From contig CAKSZJ010000015.1 of assembly GCA_934525595.1 (NCBI GenBank), forward strand, positions 1 to 64,000: a stretch of 64,000 bases of DNA. Direction: 5' to 3'. Under the pieces are notes generated by a model that was not told where the DNA came from, did not search any database, and saw only the letters and a list, made by a program, of their open reading frames with translations. Positions 1-8,536 of the stretch are shown here, in pieces. Origin of the DNA: an uncultured Chiayiivirga sp. (GTDB lineage Bacteria; Pseudomonadota; Gammaproteobacteria; Xanthomonadales; Xanthomonadaceae). Numbering within the stretch: position 1 is the stretch's first letter; every line of letters begins with the position of its first letter. Made by a program: the position numbers and the translations under genes.

Positions 1-444
1 CGCGGTGTTCGATGCCCGGCAGCGTCGGCCACGTAGGGCCGACCTACGGAGGCGACGCACCACGACGCGCACGGCGATGGCACGTAGGTCGGGGCTACGT
101 CCCCGACGCGGTATTTGATGCCCGACGCGGTGTTCGATGCCCGGCAGCGTCGGCCACGTAGGGCCGACCTACGGAGGCGACGCACCACGACGCGCACGGC
201 GATGGCACGTAGGTCGGGGCTACGTCCCCGACGCGGTATTTGATGCCCGACGCGGTGTTCGATGCCCGGCAGCGTCGGCCACGTAGGGCCGACCTACGGA
301 GGCGACGCACCACGACGCGCACGGCGATGGCACGTAGGTCGGGGCTACGTCCCCGACGCGGTATTTGATGCCCGACGCGGTGTTTGATACCCGACGCGGT
401 GTTCGATGCCCGGCAACGTCGGCCACGTAGGGCCGACCTACGAA
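1..444. repeat. 125-bp tandem palindromic (REP-like) repeat array
   Basis: Three identical 125-bp units sit at 1-125, 126-250 and 251-375. They are followed by a 19-bp degenerate piece (376-394) and a partial copy from 395 to about 444. Each unit has two palindromes. In unit 1, CGTAGG at 32-37 pairs with CCTACG at 43-48. A second element at 82-107 has nested arms: ACGTAG/CTACGT and GTCGGGG/CCCCGAC. Elements of this 'gtaggtcggggctacgtccccgac' kind resemble REP sequences scattered between genes in Xanthomonadales. No spacers and no coding sense were seen. The array begins at the window edge, so its full copy number is unknown. Confidence 0.85.
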
Positions 445-470
445 AGCGGCGCGGTGTTTTACGATCGCAC

Positions 471-502
471 AAAAAGACATCGGGGCCCGAAGGCCCCGAT
501 GT
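471..502 (-). terminator. Rho-independent terminator with UUCG loop
   Basis: On the minus strand an 11-bp perfect stem (492-502 pairing with 477-487) closes a TTCG tetraloop and is followed by five T residues (471-475). This is a textbook intrinsic terminator. It lies 35 bases past the stop codon of the secreted-protein gene that ends at 537 and most likely ends its transcript. Confidence 0.9.
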
Positions 503-536
503 TGATACAACCAGCAATCTGAATGCCCTGAGGCGA

Positions 537-2021
537 TCAGAGGCTCGGGCAAGCCGTAGCCGCGCTGGAGATCGAACCGCTGGTCGCCGCGTTGATGCGG
601 CAATCGCGGCTGTGGCGGTGCTTGTGGATCACACCATAGTTCTGACGCACGCCAGCACTCACGTCGGTGTTGACCAGCTCAGAGGCCCAGAAGCCGCTGA
701 CCGGCTGACCGATCAGGGACTGACCGTCCGCAGCCGGCAGCCAGTACTGGAAGCCCGCGCTGTTCGGATCGTCGAACTCCAGGCGAGCCCAGCCTTCGTT
801 GAACGCGAACGGCGTCAGACCAACCGCGCCCAAAGCCGGAACCGCGGCCAGGATCTTGGTCGGCGAAGAAGCGCTCAGCTCCTGACCGAATGCGACGACG
901 TTGGCTTCGAAGCACAGACCGAAGCCGGACACCGGCGGCGGCGGCGACGGGATCAGACGCGTGGTGGTGGTGCGCTCCTCGCGATCCCAGTACTTGATGT
1001 CATAGGCGTGGCAGGAACCGCGGGTGCCGAACGCCGCCGTGAACGGCAGGCGGAAGCTGGTGGCCAAGGTGAAGACATGCTGACGCTTGGTCGGGAAGGT
1101 CACCACCCACTCGGACGAAGCAGCAAGCGCCGGGTCGAGGAAGTACTCGTTGTAGATGTAACGAGACTGCAGCACGGCCGACACGGCGTCCGCGACACCC
1201 GAGGGGTAGTCGATCTGGTACAGCGCGCCATTCGAGAAGATACGCGCAGTGGACGTCGTCAGCGTATTGGCAGTTTCCGCCAACGTCGGGTTCACGTCAC
1301 CCGGATTGTAGTGCAGGTGCCCGCCCGGGATGGTGTAGAAGCCGTCGATGGCGTCGGCGTTGTAGCTCAGGGTACGACCCCAGTCACCGGACACGATCAC
1401 GGCCGAGCCGAACAGACCGCCGTTCGGCGTCTCGATGTTGGCGCCCGGATTGGCGGACCATGCGCCGCCGTCCCACGCCGCCACGAGGGCGTTGCAGTTG
1501 GCGGGGGTGCCGGCGCTGGTGTGGGTGGCGGCCGTGGCCAGCGCACCGGTCACGACGCCCATCTCGATGATTTCGACGTGGCCCTGACGGGTACGCACGA
1601 GGCCGAGGCCAGAGAGGTCATCTTCCGTGTTGTGGGCAAACTCGTAGTCCACGAACGGCTGACCGGTCGAGATCTTCGGCACGGTGCAGGAGGTGTCCGT
1701 GATGCGCAGGCTGGCACCGGTGGTGCCATCGGCCTGGATCTCGGCGCCCCACACGTCGTACGGCGAGAGGTACAGGTTGAAGTCCAGGACTTCCGCGCTG
1801 TTCACGGACTCGAGGAAACGGACCTTGACGGCCTTCACACTGTTCGTGGTGTTGACCACGGAAATGTGGGTGGAGTTGCCACCGTTGACCGTGTAGTACG
1901 GGTACAGCAGAACCTGACCGAGGCCGTCCGGGTTCAGATTGACGGCACTAGCCACGCCCACCAGACCAGCAACACCGGCGACGCCGGCGATGATGGCTGT
2001 TGTCAGCGAATTCTTTTTCAT
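537..2021 (-). CDS. secreted protein of unknown function
   Basis: A 494-residue protein. It opens with a Sec signal peptide (MKKN, then a long Ala/Gly/Val hydrophobic stretch ending in an ASA-type cleavage site near residue 25), so it is exported. The start at 2021 is chosen over an upstream in-frame ATG (2096) because TAGGAG lies at the right distance and a signal peptide follows directly. The mature part begins AVNLNPDGLGQVLLYPYYTV and is rich in Asn, Ser, Thr and aromatic residues, as in beta-rich surface proteins. Six or more cysteines could form disulfides. No enzyme motif and no C-terminal sorting signal was recognised. The gene stands alone between a strong promoter (2124-2152) and a strong terminator (471-502), so high expression is likely. 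It lies next to the T2SS operon, so it could be a substrate, but nothing in the sequence proves that. Confidence 0.75.
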   Translation of the reverse strand: MKKNSLTTAIIAGVAGVAGLVGVASAVNLNPDGLGQVLLYPYYTVNGGNSTHISVVNTTNSVKAVKVRFLESVNSAEVLDFNLYLSPYDVWGAEIQADGTTGASLRITDTSCTVPKISTGQPFVDYEFAHNTEDDLSGLGLVRTRQGHVEIIEMGVVTGALATAATHTSAGTPANCNALVAAWDGGAWSANPGANIETPNGGLFGSAVIVSGDWGRTLSYNADAIDGFYTIPGGHLHYNPGDVNPTLAETANTLTTSTARIFSNGALYQIDYPSGVADAVSAVLQSRYIYNEYFLDPALAASSEWVVTFPTKRQHVFTLATSFRLPFTAAFGTRGSCHAYDIKYWDREERTTTTRLIPSPPPPVSGFGLCFEANVVAFGQELSASSPTKILAAVPALGAVGLTPFAFNEGWARLEFDDPNSAGFQYWLPAADGQSLIGQPVSGFWASELVNTDVSAGVRQNYGVIHKHRHSRDCRINAATSGSISSAATACPSL

Positions 2022-2123
2022 CACAACACTCCTAAGGGAACGTTCACAGGGCTTCTTATTTGCCATCCATCCGAGGCGCGGCACTTCATGCGCCACACTT
2101 CTACGGACAGGCTAGCGGATGGG

Positions 2124-2152
2124 AGTATAGACAGACGCAAACTCCATTGCAA
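2124..2152 (-). promoter_or_regulatory. sigma70-type promoter of the secreted-protein gene
   Basis: On the minus strand TTGCAA (2147-2152) is followed by a 17-base spacer and TATACT (2124-2129). Both boxes are near consensus with ideal spacing. Transcription should start near 2117 and give a leader of about 95 bases before the ATG at 2021. Confidence 0.75.
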
Positions 2153-2271
2153 TGCCCACCAAGCCCGAATCGATGGCCATTGCGTATTCGAAAAGCGGAT
2201 GCCCCCGGTACCGCTTGGCGGCGAGAGGCATCATACCCGGTTCCGGCAGACGCGGTAACGACCGGCGACGC

Positions 2272-2706
2272 TCACTGGATGCGGCTCGGCAGGAAGTACC
2301 ACTGCCCATCGGAGCGCAGCCAGTTTTCCACCAGCTTGGTCTGCCCGGGCACCTGCCCCTGCCCGGTGCCGGGAATGGTGACGAGGGTATCCACGGCCAC
2401 CTGTGCATGACAGGTGTCCTCATCCTCGCACTTCACCCATTCCACCGCGGCACCCGTCCACTTGATCTGCGCCATGCCGAGCCGGCCCGCGTAGGCCTCC
2501 AGCGACATCACGGCGCGCGCCCCCGGGGTCAGGTAGCCGTAAGCCGTGCTGAAGTCACCGGCGACGATCAGTTTCCAGCGCTCCAGCGCGCGCTGTGTGA
2601 TCACTTCCTCGGGCGTCAACGGAACCTCGGTGCGAGTGGACCCAGTGGTACCGCAGGCGGCAACCAGCAGGGCAAGAAGGATGGGCAGCAGGATACGGTT
2701 GAGCAT
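2272..2706 (-). CDS. small lipoprotein at the end of the T2SS operon
   Basis: A 144-residue predicted lipoprotein. Residues 1-18 form a signal peptide ending in a lipobox (LVAAC, Cys18). The start at 2706 is supported by AAGGAG nine bases upstream. The mature domain has the size and pattern (RW-(x)n-Y-x-LTP near residues 43-61, GQWYF near the end) of NTF2/SnoaL-like envelope lipoproteins. It contains two cysteines in a short acidic loop (CEDEDTC, 92-98). It begins only 14 bases after the gspD stop, so it is the last gene of the xps operon. Position and lipidation make an accessory or pilotin-like role for the secretin possible, but GspD here appears lipidated itself. No firm function is assigned. 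Confidence 0.75.
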   Translation of the reverse strand: MLNRILLPILLALLVAACGTTGSTRTEVPLTPEEVITQRALERWKLIVAGDFSTAYGYLTPGARAVMSLEAYAGRLGMAQIKWTGAAVEWVKCEDEDTCHAQVAVDTLVTIPGTGQGQVPGQTKLVENWLRSDGQWYFLPSRIQ

Positions 2707-2720
2707 GGTCGGTGACTCCT

Positions 2721-5063
2721 TCATTGATCGTATGTCGTCGCCGGCGTGCTCTGGGCCGGCGGGCTGATCGCCGGCACCACGCCCTGCACGCGCAGCGGTT
2801 CGAGCGCACGGAACTGGCGGGAATATTCGTCGGTGAGACGGCGGGCGTCGTCGCCGTTGCGGATGACCACCGGGGTGATCATGACCAGCAACTCCTGGCG
2901 GTTCGACTCGTAGTTCTTGCCGCCGAAAAGGCCACCGATGATAGGGATGCGGTGCAGACCGGGAGTACCGCTGGACGCTCTGCTGTCGGTCTGCTTGATA
3001 AGGCCGCCGAGCAGGACGGTCTGGCCCGACTGCACGGCCACCTCGGTCTTGATCTTGCGCTGATCCACCGGCACGTTGCCCGACATCGCATCGGCGGTAG
3101 CGCCGGGGGTGCTGTCGGTCTGATCGATTTCCATGAACACCAGACCACCCGGATTGACGCGCGGCGTGACGTCGAGGGTGATGCCGGTATCGCGGAATTG
3201 CACGTAGGTCTGGCTCTGTCCGATGCCGCCGATACCGTTGTTGATGAAGCTGGAATTGACCGGAATCTGGGTGCCGACGTTGATCGAGGCGGACTTGTTG
3301 TTGAGGGTCACGACGGAGGGCGCGGACAGCACGTGTACGGTGGACACCGAATCCAGCGCGCTGATGAGGGCTGCGACATTGTGGCCAAGGAAGCTCCAGG
3401 CGAGGTTGCCACCCGCAATGCTGCCGCCCAGGCTCTGCATGCCATGCGTGGTCTGCGCAAGCTCCTGAAGAGCCGCACCGGGACCTCCCTCGGCACCGAT
3501 GCCGTTCTGGAAGTACCACTGCACGCCGTACTTGAGTTGCTCATTGAGCGTGACCTGCAGGATCTTGGCCTCGATGTGCACCTGCAGCGGGATGGTGTCC
3601 AGCCGATCGATCACGCGGCGGATCGATTCCCACTGCGGCGACGTCGCCAGCACCAGGATGGAGTTGCTTTCCTCCACGGCGGACACGCGGATTTCGTCGC
3701 TGGCGCCCAGCGCGATGCCGCCGCTGCGGTCCACCACGGGGGCGCCATCGCCCACGGCAGCGACGAACTCGGCGCCGTCGCGGCGCGCGTTGCGGCCCGT
3801 CTCGCGCATGCGATTGGCCTGGGCGTTGCGGGTGTTCCGGGTATCGCGACTGGGCGGGGTGACGCTGCCGTCGGAGCCGATGCTGCGCACTTCCACCGAC
3901 TCCAGCCCAGGAGCCACGCCACCGCCGGAACTGCTGCGCGATACCGGCGCGGGAGTTCCGAACACCTCGGACAGCGTGCTCGCCAGATCCATCGCCTTCA
4001 CGTTCTTGACCGCATAGGTGTAGAGCCGCTGCCCGGCCTGGCCGCCGCCCATGTCGAAGCGCTCGATCCACTCTCCGATGCGGGTGAGGTACTTCGGCTG
4101 CGGAGTGATGACCAGGATCGAGTTGATCCCTTCCAGCGGCAGGAAGCGGAACATGCCGGCCATCGGAGTATTGCTGCCCTCGCCGAAGATCTTCTCCAGC
4201 TCGCCGACGGTCTTGGTCGCTTCGGTCTGGCTGAGGTTGAACACGCCCACCGACATGCCTTCCAGCCAGTCCACGTCGAACACGGCGACCGTGTGCAGGT
4301 AGTTGTCCAGCTCGGCACGCGAACCGGCGAGCACCAGCATGTTGCGCATCGCATCCACGCTGATCACCGCCTCGGGCTTTGCGTAAGGCTTGAGCAGCTT
4401 TTCCATCTCGACGGCCGAGATGAACTGCAGCGGCACCGCGCGCACCTCGTAGCCGCGCATGTTCTGCAGCGGGCCGCTGCGCGGGGTGAGGTTGCCCGGC
4501 AGCGCCTGCTGCACCGGCAGGATGGTGTAGCGGCCGTCCTGCCAGACCATGGTGGTGTTGTTCCAGCGCAGCAGCATCTCCAGGATCGAGAGCGCCTGAT
4601 CGCCGCGCAACGGCTTGGCGGTGGAGAAGGTGACATTGCCCTGCACGCCGGGGGCGATGACGTAGTTCTGCTGCAGGAAGTCGCCGAGGATCGCCTTGAC
4701 CACGGCGTGCAGCGATTCGCCCTCGAAGTTGAAAGAGACTTCGCCGGTCGGGCCGGGGCCGGGCGGCGAGCGGCGCGCCGCCTCCTCGTTGATGAAGCGC
4801 CCGGTGCCCGGCTGGGAGGCGTTCTCGCGCGCGCTGCCGGAGTCGGGTTCGGCTGCCGCCTCGGCGGCCCCTTCTGTCGCCTCCTCGACATCCTGGCGCC
4901 CGGCGCTCTCCGCATAGGAATCGAAGGGGCGGAAAACAGGGCGCGACTCGCGTGCGGCGCAGCCGGCAAGCAGCACGAGCAAGGCCGTCGCGCAAAGCAC
5001 CCGCACGAATGCGGACCGCGACGTACGCGCCTTCGGGAAACTGGATGGATGGATGGAATTCAC
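2721..5063 (-). CDS. gspD: type II secretion system secretin GspD (XpsD type)
   Basis: A 780-residue outer-membrane secretin, the multimeric gate of the T2SS. Residues 1-34 form a signal peptide and Cys35 sits in a lipobox (LLAGC), so the protein should be lipidated, as described for Xanthomonas XpsD. The periplasmic N0 domain starts near residue 105 (VSFNFEGESLHAVVKAIL) and is followed by N1-N3 repeats. An 80-90 residue low-complexity insert rich in Ser, Gly, Arg and Asn interrupts the N3 region. The C-terminal secretin domain holds the classic VPLLGDIP-like segment as IPIIGGLFGGK, then the conserved LLVMITPVVI. A Pro/Ser/Thr-rich tail ends the protein. Its gene follows gspN by 11 bases and precedes the small lipoprotein, the usual last position in the xps operon. 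Confidence 0.95.
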   Translation of the reverse strand: MNSIHPSSFPKARTSRSAFVRVLCATALLVLLAGCAARESRPVFRPFDSYAESAGRQDVEEATEGAAEAAAEPDSGSARENASQPGTGRFINEEAARRSPPGPGPTGEVSFNFEGESLHAVVKAILGDFLQQNYVIAPGVQGNVTFSTAKPLRGDQALSILEMLLRWNNTTMVWQDGRYTILPVQQALPGNLTPRSGPLQNMRGYEVRAVPLQFISAVEMEKLLKPYAKPEAVISVDAMRNMLVLAGSRAELDNYLHTVAVFDVDWLEGMSVGVFNLSQTEATKTVGELEKIFGEGSNTPMAGMFRFLPLEGINSILVITPQPKYLTRIGEWIERFDMGGGQAGQRLYTYAVKNVKAMDLASTLSEVFGTPAPVSRSSSGGGVAPGLESVEVRSIGSDGSVTPPSRDTRNTRNAQANRMRETGRNARRDGAEFVAAVGDGAPVVDRSGGIALGASDEIRVSAVEESNSILVLATSPQWESIRRVIDRLDTIPLQVHIEAKILQVTLNEQLKYGVQWYFQNGIGAEGGPGAALQELAQTTHGMQSLGGSIAGGNLAWSFLGHNVAALISALDSVSTVHVLSAPSVVTLNNKSASINVGTQIPVNSSFINNGIGGIGQSQTYVQFRDTGITLDVTPRVNPGGLVFMEIDQTDSTPGATADAMSGNVPVDQRKIKTEVAVQSGQTVLLGGLIKQTDSRASSGTPGLHRIPIIGGLFGGKNYESNRQELLVMITPVVIRNGDDARRLTDEYSRQFRALEPLRVQGVVPAISPPAQSTPATTYDQ

Positions 5064-5074
5064 CTGATCAAGTC

Positions 5075-5842
5075 CTACCTGTTGTTGGCACGCGCGGCTT
5101 CTTCGCGCATCTGACGCCGCCGCTCCTCGATGCGACGGCGGATCATTTCGGAGCGCTGCTCTGGAGTCAGCGCCTCGGGTTTGGCCTCCGGCTTGGCCTC
5201 GCCTTCCACCGCCTGCCCCGTCGGCACGGGAGCCTGCGCGGGAGCCGCTTCGCCAGGATCGGCGGTCTGCGCCACCACGGACGGGGTGGGCGCCTGTCCG
5301 CCGGCACCGTCAAACACCCGCAAGTCTGCGGCGGTGTCACCATTCGGACCCGAAAAGACCGCCTTTCGCGCCTGCAGTTCCTTCAGGGTCCACCCGGCGA
5401 GATCGCCGTCCAGCGACTGGCCGACTTTCACCGAGATGCTTTTGCCGCTGCGCGTGTCGGTAACGATGGCCAGCTGGAGGGCCGGCGTCATCACGATGCT
5501 GGTGACCACGACATCGAGCGGGGCCGCGGGCGGCGGCGTCTCGCCTTCGCCGCCGGCATCCTGCTTGGGATCATCGAACGGCAAGGGGCGGCGGTCGGCA
5601 TTGAAGAGCGGCCGCTCGCCGATGTCGGCGTAGGCCTCCACGGGCTGCAGCGGGCTGCGCGCCTGGGAAAGATCCAGCGCCGGCAACGGCGGCACGCGCG
5701 CCGGGTCGTCCGGGTGCACGCGGTAGCGCCCTCCCAGGCCGGCAAGGCTGGCAATGGCGAAGAGCAGCGCCCAGAGCGCCACCACGCCAACCAGAAGCAC
5801 CGGAAGCCGCTGGGACGAGGTGAGCTGGAGACGTGGAGTCAT
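5075..5842 (-). CDS. xpsN: type II secretion system protein N (GspC/XpsN-like)
   Basis: A 255-residue bitopic inner-membrane protein. It has a short cytoplasmic tail, one membrane segment at about residues 13-36, then a periplasmic region. This region starts with the motif EAYADIGERPLFNADRRPLP, which is characteristic of the homology region of GspC/GspN subunits that touch the secretin. A Pro/Ala-rich linker and a highly charged Arg/Glu C-terminal helix follow. No PDZ domain is seen, unlike classical GspC. In Xanthomonas this position (between xpsM and xpsD) is occupied by XpsN, which links the inner-membrane L/M complex to XpsD, and the same role is inferred here. The start overlaps the end of gspM by 4 bases (ATGA). 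Confidence 0.85.
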   Translation of the reverse strand: MTPRLQLTSSQRLPVLLVGVVALWALLFAIASLAGLGGRYRVHPDDPARVPPLPALDLSQARSPLQPVEAYADIGERPLFNADRRPLPFDDPKQDAGGEGETPPPAAPLDVVVTSIVMTPALQLAIVTDTRSGKSISVKVGQSLDGDLAGWTLKELQARKAVFSGPNGDTAADLRVFDGAGGQAPTPSVVAQTADPGEAAPAQAPVPTGQAVEGEAKPEAKPEALTPEQRSEMIRRRIEERRRQMREEAARANNR

Positions 5843-6483
5843 TTCTTGCCTCCCGCGCTGCGGCGCAGGTAGCCGTAAAGGTCGAACGCCGTGTCGAGAT
5901 AGCCCTGCTGCTGCGCGGCGGGCTGTCCGCGCACCTGCTGCCCGGGCGTGCCGCGGCGCCCCGTGATGGTGAGCTCGGCGACGAAGAGCTGCGGGCTGCC
6001 GCTTTCCAGCCCGTGCAACAGCAGGCCGAAGAACTCCATCTCACAGCGCATCCTCACCTTGATGGTGACCTTCTCGAACGGGGTATCGGATTCCGAGGAA
6101 CGCCCCGAACCGCCCGTTCCGCGGAACGGGGTACGGCTGACCAGCGTGCAGCGTTCACCGGCCTGCAGGGTGTCGATCTGTTCCTGCAGGCGCTGGATCA
6201 GGGACGAGGCGGCGAGATCGAAATTGGCTTCGGTGAGAAAACCGGGATTGCTGGCTTCGAACGCGCGCACCTCGCCCAGCGCCTCGCGGATCGCGTCGCG
6301 CTGCTGGGCGATCGCGCGAAACCGCGCTTCTTCCTCGCGCAGCTCGATCATCTCGCTGCGCGACTTCATCAGCGGCGCGACGAACCACCAGTGCACCCCG
6401 CCCAGATAGCCCAGCATCAGGGCAATGAGCAGCAGCACCACGGCGAGCAGGCGACCGTGTCTAGCGTCCGGCGTCAGGCGCAT
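5839..6483 (-). CDS. gspM: type II secretion system protein M
   Basis: A 214-residue inner-membrane protein with one N-terminal membrane segment (about residues 11-33) and a periplasmic helical plus ferredoxin-like region. GspM partners GspL and stabilises the GspE ATPase platform. Two in-frame ATGs exist (6489 and 6483). The second is chosen because GGAGG lies six bases before it, while it abuts the first. The gene starts inside the 3' end of gspL (about 23 bases shared) and its stop overlaps xpsN, so all three are translationally coupled. A Gly/Ser-rich loop at about residues 123-133 separates the two halves of the periplasmic domain. Assignment rests on gene order, topology and size. Confidence 0.85.
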   Translation of the reverse strand: MRLTPDARHGRLLAVVLLLIALMLGYLGGVHWWFVAPLMKSRSEMIELREEEARFRAIAQQRDAIREALGEVRAFEASNPGFLTEANFDLAASSLIQRLQEQIDTLQAGERCTLVSRTPFRGTGGSGRSSESDTPFEKVTIKVRMRCEMEFFGLLLHGLESGSPQLFVAELTITGRRGTPGQQVRGQPAAQQQGYLDTAFDLYGYLRRSAGGKK

Positions 6484-7609
6484 CGCCATCCTCCGCGGGC
6501 TTGCCGAACCGTGCGGCGATGTTGAAGCGATCCTTGCCCGAACGCGGATCGGGCTGGATCGGCCCGCTCAGCGCCGGGGAGCGGAACGTGACGCTGTCCT
6601 GCAGGAGCTCGACCAGCTTGGGCGCCTGCGCGCTCTGTCCGGCCATGGTCAACTCGCCGCGCGTCACGCTCAGGCGCTCGATGAAGGTGTCGTCGGGCAG
6701 CTTGCGGGTGAGCTCGTCGAGCAGCAGCAGCATCGAGGGCTGGTCGATTTTTTCGACGGCCAGGAAGTTGGCGCCGGCCACGGCGGCATCCAGTTCCTCG
6801 CGCAGCCGCGTCACGGCGCGCGCCTCGTTGCGCTGCGCCTCCACCTCGGCGCCCAGGCGCTCGATCGCATCGGCGCGGTTGTCGATGATGCGGCTCATGC
6901 CCAGCCAGAGGAAGAACAGCGTGGCCAGCGCCAGCCCGCCCATCAGCCAGGCGAAGGTGTGCGCGCGGCGCGCGCGCAGCTCCGCGGGCAGGAAATTGAA
7001 TCCGGCGCGCGCGCCGGCGGCATCGGCCGAATCAACCGCGCTGAGGGTGGAAGCCAGGCCATCGACATCGGCCAGCTCGCGCGCCATGCGCTCGCGCGTG
7101 ACCAGGCCGAGCTGCACCGGAATCTGGCGGGCGTCGGCAGCGTGCGGCAGCACCCGGCTGTCGTGGTGGACCTGCTCGGCGCGGAACGGCGTCTGGCGAT
7201 CCAGCTCGAACCCGATCACGCCGGCGAGGTTCTCCAGCGCGGCGGCGGGAAGATGGAGCGTGCGCCGCAGCACGGCATCGGGCGGCACCAGCAGGATGCG
7301 ACGAACCTCGCGGAAATCCTCGTCCAGCAGCCCGTTGAGCGCCGCCGGAAGGCCCTCGGCCGGCAGCGCCGGAATGCGGCCCAGTTCCTCCAGCGCGCTG
7401 CCCTGCTGCAGGCTCACCGCATAGGCATCGCCATCGCGCCGCAGCAGCACGGCGCGCTCGGCCACGTGGAAACGGTGGCGCCAGCGCACCGGAAGACAGG
7501 CGCGCAGCTCGCCGCCCCACCAGCGCAGGAAGCGCGGCACCGGACTTTGCGCATAGCGCACGCCGATGCGGCTCAATGACTGGGCAAGTTGATCGGGAAT
7601 CGAGGGCAT
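6461..7609 (-). CDS. gspL: type II secretion system protein L
   Basis: A 382-residue bitopic protein. The cytoplasmic N-terminal two thirds resemble the actin/PilM-like fold of GspL, including the segment FELDRQTPFRAEQV (134-147), a signature shared with PilM-type proteins. One membrane helix lies at about 218-238, followed by a coiled segment and a ferredoxin-like periplasmic domain of the PilN type. GspL recruits the GspE ATPase to the membrane and binds GspM. The gene begins six bases after the gspK stop and overlaps gspM. No clear ribosome binding site precedes the ATG, which suggests translational coupling from gspK. Confidence 0.9.
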   Translation of the reverse strand: MPSIPDQLAQSLSRIGVRYAQSPVPRFLRWWGGELRACLPVRWRHRFHVAERAVLLRRDGDAYAVSLQQGSALEELGRIPALPAEGLPAALNGLLDEDFREVRRILLVPPDAVLRRTLHLPAAALENLAGVIGFELDRQTPFRAEQVHHDSRVLPHAADARQIPVQLGLVTRERMARELADVDGLASTLSAVDSADAAGARAGFNFLPAELRARRAHTFAWLMGGLALATLFFLWLGMSRIIDNRADAIERLGAEVEAQRNEARAVTRLREELDAAVAGANFLAVEKIDQPSMLLLLDELTRKLPDDTFIERLSVTRGELTMAGQSAQAPKLVELLQDSVTFRSPALSGPIQPDPRSGKDRFNIAARFGKPAEDGDAPDAGR

Positions 7610-7615
7610 GAAAGC

Positions 7616-8536
7616 TCAGAAGGAACCGCCGTCCTGCCACCGCAGGACCGTAAATGCCATGCCGGAGACTCCGCCGCCGCCAAGCCGGATCGTGGCATCC
7701 ACCTGCGTCCAGGTTCCGTTGGGAAGCGTGGCGCGGGACTCGATACTATACGTGCCAGTGCCGCCCTGCGCCATCAGCGCCGTGCCATCGGGCAACATCG
7801 GGGCCGGCATGCCGCTGTTGGGATCCCAGGCGTGGCGCGCGTCGATGATCTGCTGGGCGAGCTCGGGCGTCATGCCCGGAATGGTCAGCAGCACCTCCAG
7901 CGGCGCGAACGCCAGGTTCGGGCGCGACTGCCCGCCATAGACCGTCACCGCCGGCTCGATGCGCTGCATGAGCTCGGGCGTCATGCCCAGCACCTGCAGC
8001 AGTTCCGACACCATGTCGAACGGGGCGTTCTTCGGCCCCCAGGCGTAGCCTTCGGCATCGTATTCCGCCTCTTCGGCCCCGTTGGGTGAAACCAGATCAT
8101 CCGCATCGCGCCAGTCCTGGATCGCCGCCGCCAGCGCGACAGCCTGATCCTCTTCGACGCCCGCACCCCGGAACAGTTCCGTCAGCATCGACATGTCGGC
8201 GGTATTGAGGTCGACCAGGCCGGATTCGTCGGTGATCCGGATCGTCAGCCGGGCGTCGTCGAACGCGATCTGGTATTCGCGCCCGTCCGGGATCCAGCGC
8301 AGCATCGGATCGGGCACCGACAGGAACAGCGCGGACTCGTGGATGCCGGCTTCGGCGGCGTAGCGCGCCACGGTAGCGTCATAGAGCCAGCGCGCCTGCA
8401 TGCCCTCGGTGCGGGTGAGCAGCGCGAAGGCCCCCAGCAGGATCGTCAGCAGCGCCATCAGCCACAGCACCACCACGAAGGCGACGCCGCGCTGCGCGCG
8501 GGCGGCGGGAAACGGTGCCGGCGGGCGGCGGGTCAC
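7616..8536 (-). CDS. gspK: type II secretion minor pseudopilin GspK
   Basis: A 306-residue pseudopilin that tips the T2SS pseudopilus with GspI and GspJ. The chosen start is a GTG at 8536 that overlaps the gspJ stop (GTGA). It gives a short leader ending in RAQRG, followed by the hydrophobic helix VAFVVVLWLMALLTILLGAF. The prepilin peptidase site is the Gly before VAFVV. As is normal for GspK, position +5 lacks the Glu present in other pseudopilins (VAFVV). A large alpha-helical insert with a helix-hairpin-helix-like LNTAD segment and an acidic region (about 135-170) is typical of the family. The open frame continues upstream inside gspJ, but that part is a shadow. Confidence 0.92.
   Translation of the reverse strand: MTRRPPAPFPAARAQRGVAFVVVLWLMALLTILLGAFALLTRTEGMQARWLYDATVARYAAEAGIHESALFLSVPDPMLRWIPDGREYQIAFDDARLTIRITDESGLVDLNTADMSMLTELFRGAGVEEDQAVALAAAIQDWRDADDLVSPNGAEEAEYDAEGYAWGPKNAPFDMVSELLQVLGMTPELMQRIEPAVTVYGGQSRPNLAFAPLEVLLTIPGMTPELAQQIIDARHAWDPNSGMPAPMLPDGTALMAQGGTGTYSIESRATLPNGTWTQVDATIRLGGGGVSGMAFTVLRWQDGGSF

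Noticed and set aside
1..375. Possible CRISPR array
   Set aside because: Units are 125 bp, directly joined and identical throughout, with no variable spacers.
537..2021. Exosortase (PEP-CTERM or IPTL-CTERM) substrate
   Set aside because: The C-terminus lacks the sorting motif, hydrophobic helix and basic tail required.
2712..5114. 800-codon open frame on the plus strand opposite gspD
   Set aside because: High GC and codon bias create long antisense frames. The minus strand encodes a full secretin with clear domains.
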